DNA of 64,000 nt from an uncultured bacterium (GTDB taxonomy: Bacteria > Armatimonadota > UBA5829), in NCBI GenBank assembly GCA_938074205.1, contig CALJES010000011.1, positions 1-64,000 on the forward strand, written 5' to 3'. The position numbers and the translations under genes were made by a program. Of the stretch, positions 25,529-34,171 are shown in pieces; the first letter of the stretch is position 1, and every line of letters begins with the position of its first letter. The notes below the pieces were generated by a model, which was given only the letters and a program-made list of their open reading frames with translations, was not told the origin of the DNA and did not search any database.

Positions 25529-27334
25529 CTACGAGGCGCGCACAATAAGGGTAGCTGGGTAATTGGAGCCCGCCAAGGGAAGTGTGAGTATCTTGACGTT
25601 TCGCGTCTCGCCTGGTTTCAGACGATATGTAGCAAGCGATATCTCATGAGGTGGTTTAGCGTACTTTGCGGATACGAAAGAGCCGTCGATCACAAATACT
25701 CCGGAGGCTATCCCCGCCGCAGGGTCAAATAGAACCTGAACCTTCTTCTCCTGATCCGTGGGGTTTTTCACCCTAACTTCGATCTTATATGTGACGCCAT
25801 AGTTGCCATCCAGCCGCCGCTTCGCATCGTGTGAGGTTATGGCGTGTCTTCCAATGGGTATGAACGCCCACCGCTGGCCTACTACATATTCGGCTTCCAG
25901 CGTTTTCCACGGTGCCCCATAGACGTGCTCCGACAACTGCGGAGCGAAAAACTCAGGCGCAGGACCAATCGAGCCCACCTGGGCAGTATAGTCAGGTTCA
26001 GGCGGGATAGCGGCAACTCGAACGTAACTTTCTTCACCCGCCAACTGCCTCACCTGAAGTATACCGCTGGCTGTTTCCATATGTGCAAGGACGTCCGATA
26101 CCAATACCAGCCTCGATTTCGGCGGCACTCGTTCTATCACGCTAGCGTTTGACAATTCATGCTTCAGGAAGCCTGCTCCAGCGATGTAACCAACCAGTAT
26201 CGTGTCGACTATAGGCGCGGCGACGCTTCGGAAAACCCTGTATACAGCTGTCACAGGCCTGGGGTTGACAAGTTCCACCACCAGTCGCGCGCGTTTGCCC
26301 ATCGCGTTTTGATGGTGATACAAGATGCGCGCCGACTCGTCCGGCACAATCTTACCGGCAAACAGTTCTTGATATTTGGTAAAGCGCTCCGGGTAGTTGC
26401 TGTAGAAAAGGTACTTGGCTTCGTCGCGAGGCATGGCAGTGTTATGGACCTCCACCGTGCATACGCCTGAACGGTCGATGTAGCCAGGACCAGTTATCGA
26501 CATTCGAACGCGCACTTGCCGCGTCATTCTCTGGTCAAGCGGCGTATCGGCACCTTCCATGCCCTCTACCCTTATAGTCGCCCCAGCCTCAACAACGGCG
26601 CTTCGCTGAGCCGCCTGCATGGCAGCGTAGGATACAAGCGATGCAGGGCACGGATTACCAGTGACTTCGGCAAATGCAGTCCCGGGTACATTTCCGGCGT
26701 ACTTTTTCACCGTTACGATCAGAGATTCACTTTCTCGTTCAACCTCGACCGTCACTACGGCTGATCCGACTTGCTGGCCTGTGACCAAAATGTAGCGTCC
26801 GTCGGTTGCAGGCGCCGCGGTCGCCACATCAGAGCGGTCACTTTTAGCAGTAATCGGTCCGGTAGCAGCCCCTCCGACTGCCACTTTTCGCGTTTCCCCT
26901 AGTGGCACCGTGATCTGCTTGTTGCTCAGGACTATTGCAGGCATTGAGAGCAGATTGCGGATGTTTGCTGCCCAAGAGCTTGCGAGTGCGAGTGGGGACG
27001 TTTCGCTGGCCCGCGCTTCTGCGGCGGTAGCGATACAGATCAACGTTTCGCCTGCCAACACGCGCGCCTGTCGCCGGTCCGGCTTCGCGTAAATCGAAAG
27101 CACACTCACTTGCTGGTTAACCAGATTGCGGATGCGCTCTGCTGTGATAGCCGCCCGCTGTTCGGGGGTCAGTCCTGCGTTGGGTGTGCGAAACCGTATA
27201 GCGATGCGGCCGTTAATCAGCACCTGTGGCCCCTGAGCGGACACTCTCGGCGTAAACGCCGAAGCCCACTGTACTGCCGCAAGTAACAAAACCAGGGCGT
27301 GAACAAGGATACGCGTGCTGGTATTCCCAATCAT
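25529..27334 (-). CDS. Secreted protein with secretin-N-like domain, unknown function
   Basis: The 601-residue product has a signal peptide (ILVHALVLLLAAVQWASAFTPRVSA). Residues about 35-130 (GLTPEQRAAITAERIRNLV) resemble an N-terminal periplasmic domain seen in some MscS-like channel proteins. Residues about 138-210 (ITVPLGETRKVAVGG then TDGRYILVTGQQVGSAVVTVE) resemble the N-terminal domain of CpaC-type secretins, though no secretin pore follows. The rest is beta-rich with no domain I recognise. It probably acts outside the cytoplasmic membrane. It is transcribed alone; its leader contains the 10-bp hairpin at 27355-27387. The stop is convergent with lemA, 57 bases apart. Confidence 0.72.
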   Translation of the reverse strand: MIGNTSTRILVHALVLLLAAVQWASAFTPRVSAQGPQVLINGRIAIRFRTPNAGLTPEQRAAITAERIRNLVNQQVSVLSIYAKPDRRQARVLAGETLICIATAAEARASETSPLALASSWAANIRNLLSMPAIVLSNKQITVPLGETRKVAVGGAATGPITAKSDRSDVATAAPATDGRYILVTGQQVGSAVVTVEVERESESLIVTVKKYAGNVPGTAFAEVTGNPCPASLVSYAAMQAAQRSAVVEAGATIRVEGMEGADTPLDQRMTRQVRVRMSITGPGYIDRSGVCTVEVHNTAMPRDEAKYLFYSNYPERFTKYQELFAGKIVPDESARILYHHQNAMGKRARLVVELVNPRPVTAVYRVFRSVAAPIVDTILVGYIAGAGFLKHELSNASVIERVPPKSRLVLVSDVLAHMETASGILQVRQLAGEESYVRVAAIPPEPDYTAQVGSIGPAPEFFAPQLSEHVYGAPWKTLEAEYVVGQRWAFIPIGRHAITSHDAKRRLDGNYGVTYKIEVRVKNPTDQEKKVQVLFDPAAGIASGVFVIDGSFVSAKYAKPPHEISLATYRLKPGETRNVKILTLPLAGSNYPATLIVRAS

Positions 27335-27354
27335 CTCAACTACCTAATACGCAA

Positions 27355-27387
27355 CGTGGGAAAAAGCCCGACGAGCCTTTTCCCACG
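27355..27387 (-). other. Hairpin in leader of secreted protein gene
   Basis: CGTGGGAAAA (27355-27364) pairs perfectly with TTTTCCCACG (27378-27387) around a 13-nt loop that can pair further (GCC/GGC). It is about 20 bases before the minus-strand start codon at 27334. It could be an attenuator-like structure. No T tract follows. The remaining intergenic DNA to 27566 shows nothing else I can name. Confidence 0.45.
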
Positions 27388-27566
27388 AGTCACACTTATA
27401 ACTTTGTCAAGCTTCTGGTTTGTTATTGTAACGGTAGACGGCGGCAACGTCAAGAGCTTTTGCGATCCGAACGGGTATGAAAATTTCGTCGAGTAGGATG
27501 TCTGCGTCGAGAAGGGTAAGATTAATTGTCAAGTCGCGCATTTTGCGAGAAAGGAGAGGATGACAA

Positions 27567-28298
27567 ATGCCCGCCGGCATAGGCGACAGGTTCCAACAAG
27601 AAACAAAGTATTACCCGGATAAGCCATTTGCATCCACACACGACGTAGTTCGAAAGCCGAGTACTTACAAGGAGTATCCAGGGTGCGGTAAGATATCACT
27701 TCCTCAGCCGAAGGTTTCTGATACGGTGTCATTCGCGGACACAGTGGCTTCTAGGCGGAGTGTCAGAGATTACCTATCCAAGCCAATCACTATAGAGCAA
27801 CTTTCTTACTTGCTCTGGGCATCTGACGGAGTGAGCGGTGAAGCCTACGGCTATCAGTTTCGCACCGCGCCCTCTGCTGGCGCTCTGTACCCAGTCGAGA
27901 CGTATCTGGTGGTCAATCGGGTAATCGAGCTTGAACCTGGAGTGTATCACTATAGCACACGAGATCATTCGCTTGATGTACTTCGAGTAGGCGACTTTGG
28001 CCCCGACATCTCGTATGCTGCGCTTGGTCAGAGAATGTGCGCTGACGCTGCAGTGGTTTTCGTTTGGACGGCAGTGTTCGACAGGTGTAAATGGAAATAC
28101 GGGCAGCGCGCATACCGCTATGTCTACTTAGATGCGGGCCACATTGCCCAGAACCTGGCTTTGGCCGCTGTGAGCATCGGCTTGGGCACCTGCCAGATTG
28201 GAGCGCTGTATGATGACGAAGTGAATAAGATAGTGGGGGTAGACGGCACCGAAGAAAGCGTACTTTATATGTCGACAGTGGGATATCCGATAAGCTAG
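27567..28298 (+). CDS. SagB-type nitroreductase-fold oxidoreductase
   Basis: The 243-residue protein belongs to the SagB/ThcOx group of FMN-dependent nitroreductases. The FMN motif SRRSVRDY (about 58-65) is followed by LLWASDG, the SAGALYPVETYLVV stretch, and LDAGHIAQNLALAAVSIGLGTC near the C-terminus, all characteristic. In azole-peptide clusters SagB oxidises azolines to azoles. Here no cyclodehydratase, precursor peptide or CaaX-like protease is adjacent, so its role is open; many stand-alone SagB homologues exist. ATG 27567 lies behind AAGGAGAGG. Its stop overlaps the stop of the convergent coiled-coil gene. Confidence 0.86.
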   Translation: MPAGIGDRFQQETKYYPDKPFASTHDVVRKPSTYKEYPGCGKISLPQPKVSDTVSFADTVASRRSVRDYLSKPITIEQLSYLLWASDGVSGEAYGYQFRTAPSAGALYPVETYLVVNRVIELEPGVYHYSTRDHSLDVLRVGDFGPDISYAALGQRMCADAAVVFVWTAVFDRCKWKYGQRAYRYVYLDAGHIAQNLALAAVSIGLGTCQIGALYDDEVNKIVGVDGTEESVLYMSTVGYPIS

Positions 28299-28963
28299 CC
28301 TTGCCCGGCGGCTCTGCGCCACCATGACTTTCGCCTGGGCGGAAATATGATCGCTTCTGGCTTCAGTTCCTGAGTTGCGGTATCATCTTGCGCATCTACT
28401 AACTGGACGTGCGGCGCTTCATTCTCTTTAGAACCCTCCTCGACAGGGAATGAGTCAACGCGTGGAGGTGTTCGATCGCCGTTCATCTCCCAGATTGAAG
28501 GGTCTCGCGCAAAAGCGCACTCTGATTCTTTCTTTAGCTCCTCGGATTCGATTGTCTCGAAGTTCTCGCCTGTAGCACTGGGTATTGGTATCAACTCAGC
28601 GTCCTGCACGCCGGTTTTCTTGAAGAGCTCGTTTATCTTGGCTACCCTCTGCTCCCATTCAGCCTTCTTTGGCTCGGGAAGCGATTTCGCCATCTCATTG
28701 AGTTCAGCGGATGTCAGCGCCATAGCTTCCTGCGCGCGGTTGAGCATTATGTTGGCACGATTGAGCATGACGTTTAGCTCGCGCTGTCGTTCCAGCAGCT
28801 CGTTGATGATATCAGTAGTATTCTGTTCGCGCTGGCGCGAATCATCGTATTGCATTCGCAGGAGCTTGCTTCTTTCGCGGAGAGCTGCCAGACGTCGCTC
28901 CGTTCTAACCAATTTCTCTTGAAGCTCTCGAACCTGACGCTGCAGTTCCTCTCGGTCGTCCAC
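28295..28963 (-). CDS. Coiled-coil hypothetical protein
   Basis: The 222-residue protein is hydrophilic. Residues about 1-110 form long heptad-rich coiled coils (EELQRQVRELQEKLVRTERR and similar), followed by an acidic, low-complexity region and a basic end (PPRRKSWWRRAAGQG) that might touch membranes or nucleic acid. It has no signal peptide. I choose GTG 28963 because AGGAGG lies 9 nt before it; the ATG at 28972 is directly next to that site and the ATG at 28987 has none. Its 3' end overlaps the SagB-like gene tail to tail. Function unknown. Confidence 0.7.
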   Translation of the reverse strand: MDDREELQRQVRELQEKLVRTERRLAALRERSKLLRMQYDDSRQREQNTTDIINELLERQRELNVMLNRANIMLNRAQEAMALTSAELNEMAKSLPEPKKAEWEQRVAKINELFKKTGVQDAELIPIPSATGENFETIESEELKKESECAFARDPSIWEMNGDRTPPRVDSFPVEEGSKENEAPHVQLVDAQDDTATQELKPEAIIFPPRRKSWWRRAAGQG

Positions 28964-29092
28964 GCTATCCATCCTCCTGGATGTCATACATCATTATCGG
29001 CCAATAATTCAGGATATGCAACTGCCTGTCTTGAGTTTGTTGAATGTAATGCACGTAGCAGCCAGTGCTTGATGCGGTGGCTGGTGAGAGGC

Positions 29093-29139
29093 AAAAAACT
29101 TTTTGGCTGCGCGCTGGTCCCCCAAGAACGCAGCCAAAG
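29093..29139 (-). terminator. Intrinsic terminator of phosphatase gene
   Basis: On the minus strand TTTGGCTGCG (29130-29139) pairs with CGCAGCCAAA (29103-29112) as a perfect 10-bp stem, and six Ts follow at 29094-29099. It is 24 bases after the stop at 29163. Confidence 0.88.
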
Positions 29140-29162
29140 CGAGATACCTACGAACTCACCGA

Positions 29163-30212
29163 CTATTGCACTAGCGGCTTGCCAGGAAGTTTGGGAGTGA
29201 TCTTGTTCAGGTCGGCGCCCATCTCTACCAGAATAGTGGGCACGATATCTCGCTGGTCGCCGTCTTTCTTCACCCTTGGGTTATTTGTCGCCAGGAAGAC
29301 ATAAGGGGCGTTCTTGTGGCTTGTCTTGCCTTCGTCGAAACCATGGTCCGCCGTGACGAAGATCATCGTCTTATCGTATAGCCCATTCGCCTTGAGCTTC
29401 TCTACTATCTTGCCCAGCCACTGATCACACTCGATTAATGCGTCGTTGTACTCCTTTGAGTTCTCACCTTTGGCGTGTCCCTTGTGGTCTGGATCGGAGA
29501 AGTGGAAGAATGCGAATAACTTGCCCTTACCGTACTTATCGATATATTCCAGACACCTCGGACCTACCTGCGAGGCAGGACGTGCAACATCGCCATCCCA
29601 CACCGTAAAGTTCGCCTTCACCTTGTACCACGGTTCGCCTTCCTTGTTGGTCTGGGCGACCTTCTGGGCTTGTGCCTTGGCACGCTGCCGCGGCTTCAGT
29701 TTCGCCGTTTCTTCGTCTTCAGCAACAGTGTTCTTCTGTGCTTGCTTGGGTTTGTTCACCTTGCGCGGTGCGACTTCGCCTGGCCCTAGCGATCCAATGT
29801 GGTGGCTCTTTCCAGTGAGCATAATCGTGGCGATATTTTCTTTGCCAAATTGCTCGTTGAGCCTTTCGAATATCGTGTAGCCTACAGGTATAGGTCTGTA
29901 TTTGCTGTTGGAGTAAACACCTGTCACGTCTGGGTCATACCCAGTGAGCATCTGTGTATGACCTGCTTTGGTATCCGTTTGATGGCCTATAACGTCGATA
30001 TTGACCATTGAACCCTCTTTGATCAACGCTGCGAGGTTCGGAAGCTCGTTGCGGCTTAGACACTCCTTCAGGTGGTCTCTTTGCGCTCCGTCCCATGAGA
30101 TGAGAATGGCGTTGCGCTGTGTCGGCGGGACCGACGGGTCAAATGCGTGCACGCAGCCCGCCGCCAATGCCAGCGCGAGGAATGCAAAAAGCCATTTTCT
30201 CAGACGCGCCAT
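29163..30212 (-). CDS. Alkaline-phosphatase-fold lipoprotein
   Basis: The 349-residue protein has an N-terminal export sequence ending in a lipobox (LALAAGC), so it is probably a membrane lipoprotein facing outward. The metal and active-site motifs of the alkaline phosphatase/nucleotide pyrophosphatase superfamily are visible: ISWDGAQ (first metal Asp), TDTKAGHTQML (with the Thr nucleophile), FSDPDHKGH and VTADHGFDEG. A lysine-rich insert (residues about 160-205, PKQAQKN, KAQAQKVAQ) is unusual. It may cleave phosphodiesters or phosphonates; no substrate can be read. ATG 30212 is preferred because GGAGG lies 8 nt upstream. It is followed by a clear terminator and stands alone. Confidence 0.83.
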   Translation of the reverse strand: MARLRKWLFAFLALALAAGCVHAFDPSVPPTQRNAILISWDGAQRDHLKECLSRNELPNLAALIKEGSMVNIDVIGHQTDTKAGHTQMLTGYDPDVTGVYSNSKYRPIPVGYTIFERLNEQFGKENIATIMLTGKSHHIGSLGPGEVAPRKVNKPKQAQKNTVAEDEETAKLKPRQRAKAQAQKVAQTNKEGEPWYKVKANFTVWDGDVARPASQVGPRCLEYIDKYGKGKLFAFFHFSDPDHKGHAKGENSKEYNDALIECDQWLGKIVEKLKANGLYDKTMIFVTADHGFDEGKTSHKNAPYVFLATNNPRVKKDGDQRDIVPTILVEMGADLNKITPKLPGKPLVQ

Positions 30213-30295
30213 AATCCTAAACCTCCTCCATTTAATATTTGGCAATCGCCTGCCATTTAGACGAGCTAACGAATGCGCCGGTTACGCCAGAACCA

Positions 30296-30304
30296 TGCTA
30301 CAAT
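30296..30304 (+). promoter_or_regulatory. Extended -10 promoter
   Basis: TGCTACAAT fits the extended -10 pattern and lies 28 bases before the ATG at 30332, giving a short leader that includes the GGAGG site. Confidence 0.55.
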
Positions 30305-30331
30305 AGCTCGGATCGATTTGGAGGCGCACTG

Positions 30332-31339
30332 ATGACTGAGAGAAAGAAAGTGCTCATTACTCACGAGAAAACAGGTCGCTACTTTGATATCTTCCAGGAC
30401 GATATAATGGAAGACCTGAAAACCTATGCTGACGTGATAGAAAACGACCTCGGTAGACCGTTTACTACTGCCGAAATCGCCGAACGTGCCCGGGACTGTG
30501 ACGCGATTATCACCACTTGGGGCGCGCCCAAGATAGATTTATCGGTGGTAAGGTCCGCTCCGAAACTCAAGATAATAGCCCACGCGGCTGGCAGCGTGAA
30601 GAATATAATCGATGAGTCGGTATGGGATGCGGGGATAGTGGTCACCAATGCGTCATCGGTCATGGGCGTATATGTGGGCGAGTTCGCGTTGCTGCTGGCG
30701 CTGGCGCTTCTTAGGAGTCTGCCCAAATACACATACGGCGCGCGTGCTGAGATGTGGCAAGGTCTGCCCTGCGACGGATGGGAAACCCTCATCGGAAAGA
30801 GGGTAGGACTAATAGGCCTGGGGCAAACCGCACGCGGGTTTATCCGTTTCTTGGCACCTTTTCAGTGTGAACTCGTGGGTTACGACCCATATATTGTGCC
30901 GGAAAAGGCTTCTGAGCTGGGTGTGAAGCTTGTCTCCCTTGACGAGCTGCTATCAACTTCAAAAGTAATTTCGCTGCACGCGCCAATAACTGAGGAAACC
31001 AAAGGAATGCTTGGGCCGCGCGAGTTCAGGATGATTCGAGATGGAGCAGTTTTCATCAATACAGCGCGCGGGATACTTGTCGATCACGACGCACTCTATG
31101 AAGAACTTAAGACGGGCCGCTTCAAGGCAGCTCTGGACGTCACAGTGCCGGAGCCGCTCCCGCAAGATCACCCGCTTCGCAGTTTGCCCAATGTTATCAT
31201 TACGCCTCATGTGGCGGGACCCACGGTGGACGGCAGGCGCGATATGTTCAGATGCGTAGTCGACGACCTGAAACTGTTCTGGCAAGGCCGAACCCCCAAG
31301 AACGTGGTGACTAAGGAAATGCTTCGTACGATGGCGTGA
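30332..31339 (+). CDS. D-2-hydroxyacid dehydrogenase, phosphoglycerate dehydrogenase-like
   Basis: The 335-residue NAD-dependent enzyme has the family layout: an N-terminal substrate part, the nucleotide motif GLIGLGQTARG (about 158-168), and the catalytic set Arg in FINTARGILVD, Glu in VTVPEPLPQDHPL and His in ITPHVAGPT. Such enzymes reduce 2-keto acids or oxidise D-2-hydroxyacids, and serA-type members start serine synthesis. The context, a BadF-type kinase and SIS protein, makes a sugar-acid or amino-sugar role more likely than serA, but that is inference. ATG 30332 follows GGAGG. First gene of a three-gene operon. Confidence 0.87.
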   Translation: MTERKKVLITHEKTGRYFDIFQDDIMEDLKTYADVIENDLGRPFTTAEIAERARDCDAIITTWGAPKIDLSVVRSAPKLKIIAHAAGSVKNIIDESVWDAGIVVTNASSVMGVYVGEFALLLALALLRSLPKYTYGARAEMWQGLPCDGWETLIGKRVGLIGLGQTARGFIRFLAPFQCELVGYDPYIVPEKASELGVKLVSLDELLSTSKVISLHAPITEETKGMLGPREFRMIRDGAVFINTARGILVDHDALYEELKTGRFKAALDVTVPEPLPQDHPLRSLPNVIITPHVAGPTVDGRRDMFRCVVDDLKLFWQGRTPKNVVTKEMLRTMA

Positions 31340-31362
31340 AACTTGTGGAGGCTAGCGAGTAG

Positions 31363-32277
31363 TTGAGTTACATTCTAGGCGTAGACGGCGGTGGATCCAA
31401 AACGGAAGCCGCGATCATAGACGAAAATGGCCGAGTGTTAGGCCGTGGTTTAGCAGGAGGTAGCAATACCAATTTCGTTTCCAGGCGGGAAGCGGTGGCG
31501 TCCTACGTCAGCGCTATAAGAGGAGCCTTGCACGAAGCAGCCTTGGAGCCGCGTCAGATTTCTGCTGCAGGCTGCACGTTCTGTTCGGCTGCTCCAGACG
31601 CATTTACTGAGGTTGGTCTTCCGGTCAAGCCTATCCCGATCGGTGAGCACCGCGTGGCATTCGAGCGGGCAGGTTTGGAACGAATCTACGGAGTGGTTCT
31701 GATCGCCGGCACGGGATCAGCTTGCTTCGGGTACGGTGAGAGCAATAAACGATTCGTTGCCGGCGGACACGGTCCGCTGCTGGGAGACGAGGGTGGAGGG
31801 TATGACATCGGCATTCAGGGGTTGCGCACGGCGCTGAAAGCCGTGGAGGGGCGCAAGCCACCAACTATGCTCACGCAGGCGGCGTGCGAGTATTTCGGAG
31901 TGGACAGCGCAAAGATGGTAATCCGGCGGCTCACCGGCTTGCAAATCAAGCAGCCTCTCATAGCTGGCTTTGCGGTGAAGGTGGTGGAGTGTGCAAGGCA
32001 AGGCGATGCTGCTGCGCTGGAGATACTCAAATACGCCGGTACGGCACTGGGGGAACTGGCGGTGTTCGTAGCAGGCCGCATTTTTGAGGCGAGTGATGAG
32101 TTTCCTCTAGTTCTTTCAGGCGGCGTTTTCAATGCGGGTGAGCTCGTAGTTGCACCGCTGAAGTTGGTTGTGTCTGCGCAGTTTCCAAAAGTGCAGTACT
32201 TTGCGGCGCGGATGAGCCCTGGCGAAGCTGCCGCTCGCGTGACTCGCAAATTGGTCCAAAGTAAGGGAGGTAGATAG
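31363..32277 (+). CDS. BadF/BcrA-type ATPase, N-acetylglucosamine kinase-like
   Basis: The 304-residue protein has the ASKHA sugar-kinase motifs: phosphate-1 GVDGGGSKTEAAI at the N-terminus, IAGTGSACFGYG (about 115-126) and GHGPLLGDEGGGYDIG (about 135-150), then a C-terminal adenosine motif (LVLSGGVFNAG). This branch holds eukaryotic-like N-acetylglucosamine kinases and their bacterial relatives, so phosphorylation of an N-acetylhexosamine is likely. TTG 31363 lies 11 nt behind GGAGG. It begins 23 bases after the dehydrogenase and is directly followed by the SIS gene, so the three are probably one transcript. Confidence 0.85.
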   Translation: MSYILGVDGGGSKTEAAIIDENGRVLGRGLAGGSNTNFVSRREAVASYVSAIRGALHEAALEPRQISAAGCTFCSAAPDAFTEVGLPVKPIPIGEHRVAFERAGLERIYGVVLIAGTGSACFGYGESNKRFVAGGHGPLLGDEGGGYDIGIQGLRTALKAVEGRKPPTMLTQAACEYFGVDSAKMVIRRLTGLQIKQPLIAGFAVKVVECARQGDAAALEILKYAGTALGELAVFVAGRIFEASDEFPLVLSGGVFNAGELVVAPLKLVVSAQFPKVQYFAARMSPGEAAARVTRKLVQSKGGR

Positions 32278-33012
32278 GTGTCGATTGTTTCGCGCTACTT
32301 TGACGCGATCGAAAAATTGCTGGCTGATATCAGGCAGGCGGAATCGGAGAAGATAACAAGAGTCGCCAAAATCTGTGCGGATTCGGTAGCCAAAGGCGGC
32401 GTGGTGCACATTCACGATACTGGGCACATGCTCAACTCCGAGCTAGTGCACCGCGCGGGTGGACTCGCGCTTGTCACTCCGTTTACATTCGCGCTAAACG
32501 TCAACAACCCCAATGCGTATCGTGAAAAGAGTCCTTCTTCGAAGGACGCTACTGCAGAGACGATCGCGCTCGCCCTGAAGCGCAGCAATGTCAAACTCGG
32601 CGATGTCCTCTTTATCGGTAGCGTCTCTGGTAAGTCCAAAAGCGTGGTAGAGCTTGCTATCCAGGCGAAAGATATGGGTGTGACGGTTGTGGCGGTAACG
32701 TCTTTCGAATACTCCAGCAAGCTGGAGTCAGAACATTCCAGCGGTAAGCGGCTTTTCGAGGTTGCCGACATAGCAATCGACAACCATGCGCCGTATGCTG
32801 ATGCCATGCTGGACGTGGAGGGTCTGGACGTCAAGGTTTGCCCTGCGTCGGGAATAGCCGCAGCCTGCATAATGTGGGCTGTGACAGCGGGAATCGTACA
32901 GAATCTTCTAGAGCGAGGAATAGTTCCGACGGTTTATAAAAGCGTAAATGCGCCTGGCGGGCCGGAAGATGTAAAGGCTCGGCAGGAAAGATATAAGGAG
33001 TTGGGTTATTAA
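32278..33012 (+). CDS. SIS-domain sugar phosphate binding protein
   Basis: The 244-residue protein is a SIS-domain member of the UPF0309-like group. The N-terminal helix is followed by GGVVHIHDTGHMLNSELVHRAGG, then the phosphosugar loop FIGSVSGKSKSVVEL (about 108-122) and VVAVTSFEYSS. SIS domains bind or isomerise phosphosugars. Paired with an N-acetylhexosamine-type kinase it may process the kinase product. The start GTG follows GGGAGG immediately after the previous stop. It ends the operon; a terminator-like hairpin lies at 33030-33052. Confidence 0.85.
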   Translation: MSIVSRYFDAIEKLLADIRQAESEKITRVAKICADSVAKGGVVHIHDTGHMLNSELVHRAGGLALVTPFTFALNVNNPNAYREKSPSSKDATAETIALALKRSNVKLGDVLFIGSVSGKSKSVVELAIQAKDMGVTVVAVTSFEYSSKLESEHSSGKRLFEVADIAIDNHAPYADAMLDVEGLDVKVCPASGIAAACIMWAVTAGIVQNLLERGIVPTVYKSVNAPGGPEDVKARQERYKELGY

Positions 33013-33029
33013 CCGTGTTCCGCGCAGCT

Positions 33030-33052
33030 TTTCCGGAGGGCTTACCCGGAAA
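33030..33052 (+). terminator. Terminator-like hairpin
   Basis: TTTCCGG (33030-33036) pairs with CCGGAAA (33046-33052) around a 9-nt loop, 18 bases after the SIS stop. A pyrimidine run follows, not a pure T tract. Confidence 0.4.
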
Positions 33053-33110
33053 CCTTCCTTCCGGCGACTCCGTCATGACAAAAGTAGCAAACTCATGAGG
33101 TCCTGGCGAT

Positions 33111-34088
33111 TTGAACACATTGACCGTTTTCATAATAGCCGTCAATACTTCTAGAATGATATTTCCGGGAGTGCCGCCGGTTTTGCCTACGGCGGATGCA
33201 CCGAAGGCGACCACTCCGCCGGCAGCCAAGACCATATCTTTCGACCTGCTTTCCACAATCCAGGCAACCTATTTATCAAAAGCCGAGGTGAAGGTGCCGG
33301 AAGGGCTCAAGGTTTCAAATCCTGTGAGGCTGATTCTCGATTTGGAGCGGAAGTCATCTTCTGAATCGGAAAAGCTGGAGCCAGCTTCCAAGTTCGTGGT
33401 CAAACAATATTGGGGATCTGGGCAGGAGGTTCCCGCAGGTCAGCCTCGCGTATACATGTCGGACGAGCTTCCGACAGTAGCTCCATCTCGCACAATGCCG
33501 GATACTTCTTATGCATATTGGCCTACATCTACAGCTGAGCCGCTGGCCCAGGACGCATCTGCTGTAGGAACCTACGTGTTGACGACCGACTACTGTGGCC
33601 GCGCGGAAGTCACGCTGGACTCTTTGTACGATTTCCTCGCACCGATTGATCTAGTCGGCACGCCAAAGAAAGCCAATCTCGAAAAACCCGTGAAGATTAC
33701 GTGGAAGAGCGTGCCAAGGGCGCTGGGGTACCTGGTGACAGCAGTCGGCGGCAATTTGATGGAGTCAATCACGTGGACGTCCAGCTCAGATCCTGCTGCA
33801 GCGGAGGACCTTGAGCACCGGCCGTGCACGCGCGAAGAGATCGCAAAACTTATTGAGAAAAAGATCCTTCTGCCTTCCTACTGCGTGTCTTGCACCATAC
33901 CCGCCGGCATATTCAAGGGATCGAGCAGCGTTTTTGTAAGCATCACGGCATTCGGACCAGACAAGATCGAAAAGCAGGAAGGTTTCGAAACCTGGGTGAT
34001 AGTGCGCTCGAAAGCCGGCATCCCCATCTTCGGCACGAATTACAAGCCTCTGATTGAGGACGAGGAGAAAAAGACCTCCGGCAAATAG
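33111..34088 (+). CDS. Hypothetical protein
   Basis: I do not recognise this 325-residue protein. It has a weakly hydrophobic N-terminus, then a Pro/Ala/Thr linker (TADAPKATTPPAAKT) and a beta-rich body with aromatic repeats, such as VKITWKSVPRALGYLVTAVGG, reminiscent of a fibronectin-III or cell-surface domain. Two adjacent Cys residues (SYCVSC) lie near 265. The TTG start at 33111 is backed by a GAGG 10 nt upstream, but no signal peptide is visible, so the N-terminus could be wrong. The composition fits coding DNA from about 33180 on. It sits between the SIS operon and the convergent fusion gene. Confidence 0.6.
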   Translation: MNTLTVFIIAVNTSRMIFPGVPPVLPTADAPKATTPPAAKTISFDLLSTIQATYLSKAEVKVPEGLKVSNPVRLILDLERKSSSESEKLEPASKFVVKQYWGSGQEVPAGQPRVYMSDELPTVAPSRTMPDTSYAYWPTSTAEPLAQDASAVGTYVLTTDYCGRAEVTLDSLYDFLAPIDLVGTPKKANLEKPVKITWKSVPRALGYLVTAVGGNLMESITWTSSSDPAAAEDLEHRPCTREEIAKLIEKKILLPSYCVSCTIPAGIFKGSSSVFVSITAFGPDKIEKQEGFETWVIVRSKAGIPIFGTNYKPLIEDEEKKTSGK

Positions 34089-34171
34089 GTCTCAGGTTAG
34101 CGTCAGTGCTGAGCGTAAACCTTGGCCGGAGGCCTTTAACTTGACCGCAGTCATGTGAAAACCGGATCGCG

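Noticed and set aside
32831-33256. 141-codon minus-strand frame over the SIS gene end and the next gene start
   Set aside because: It overlaps two better supported plus genes and shows no recognisable domain.
34120-34140. Terminator between the hypothetical gene and the fusion gene
   Set aside because: Only a 4-bp GGCC/GGCC stem is present with no T tract.
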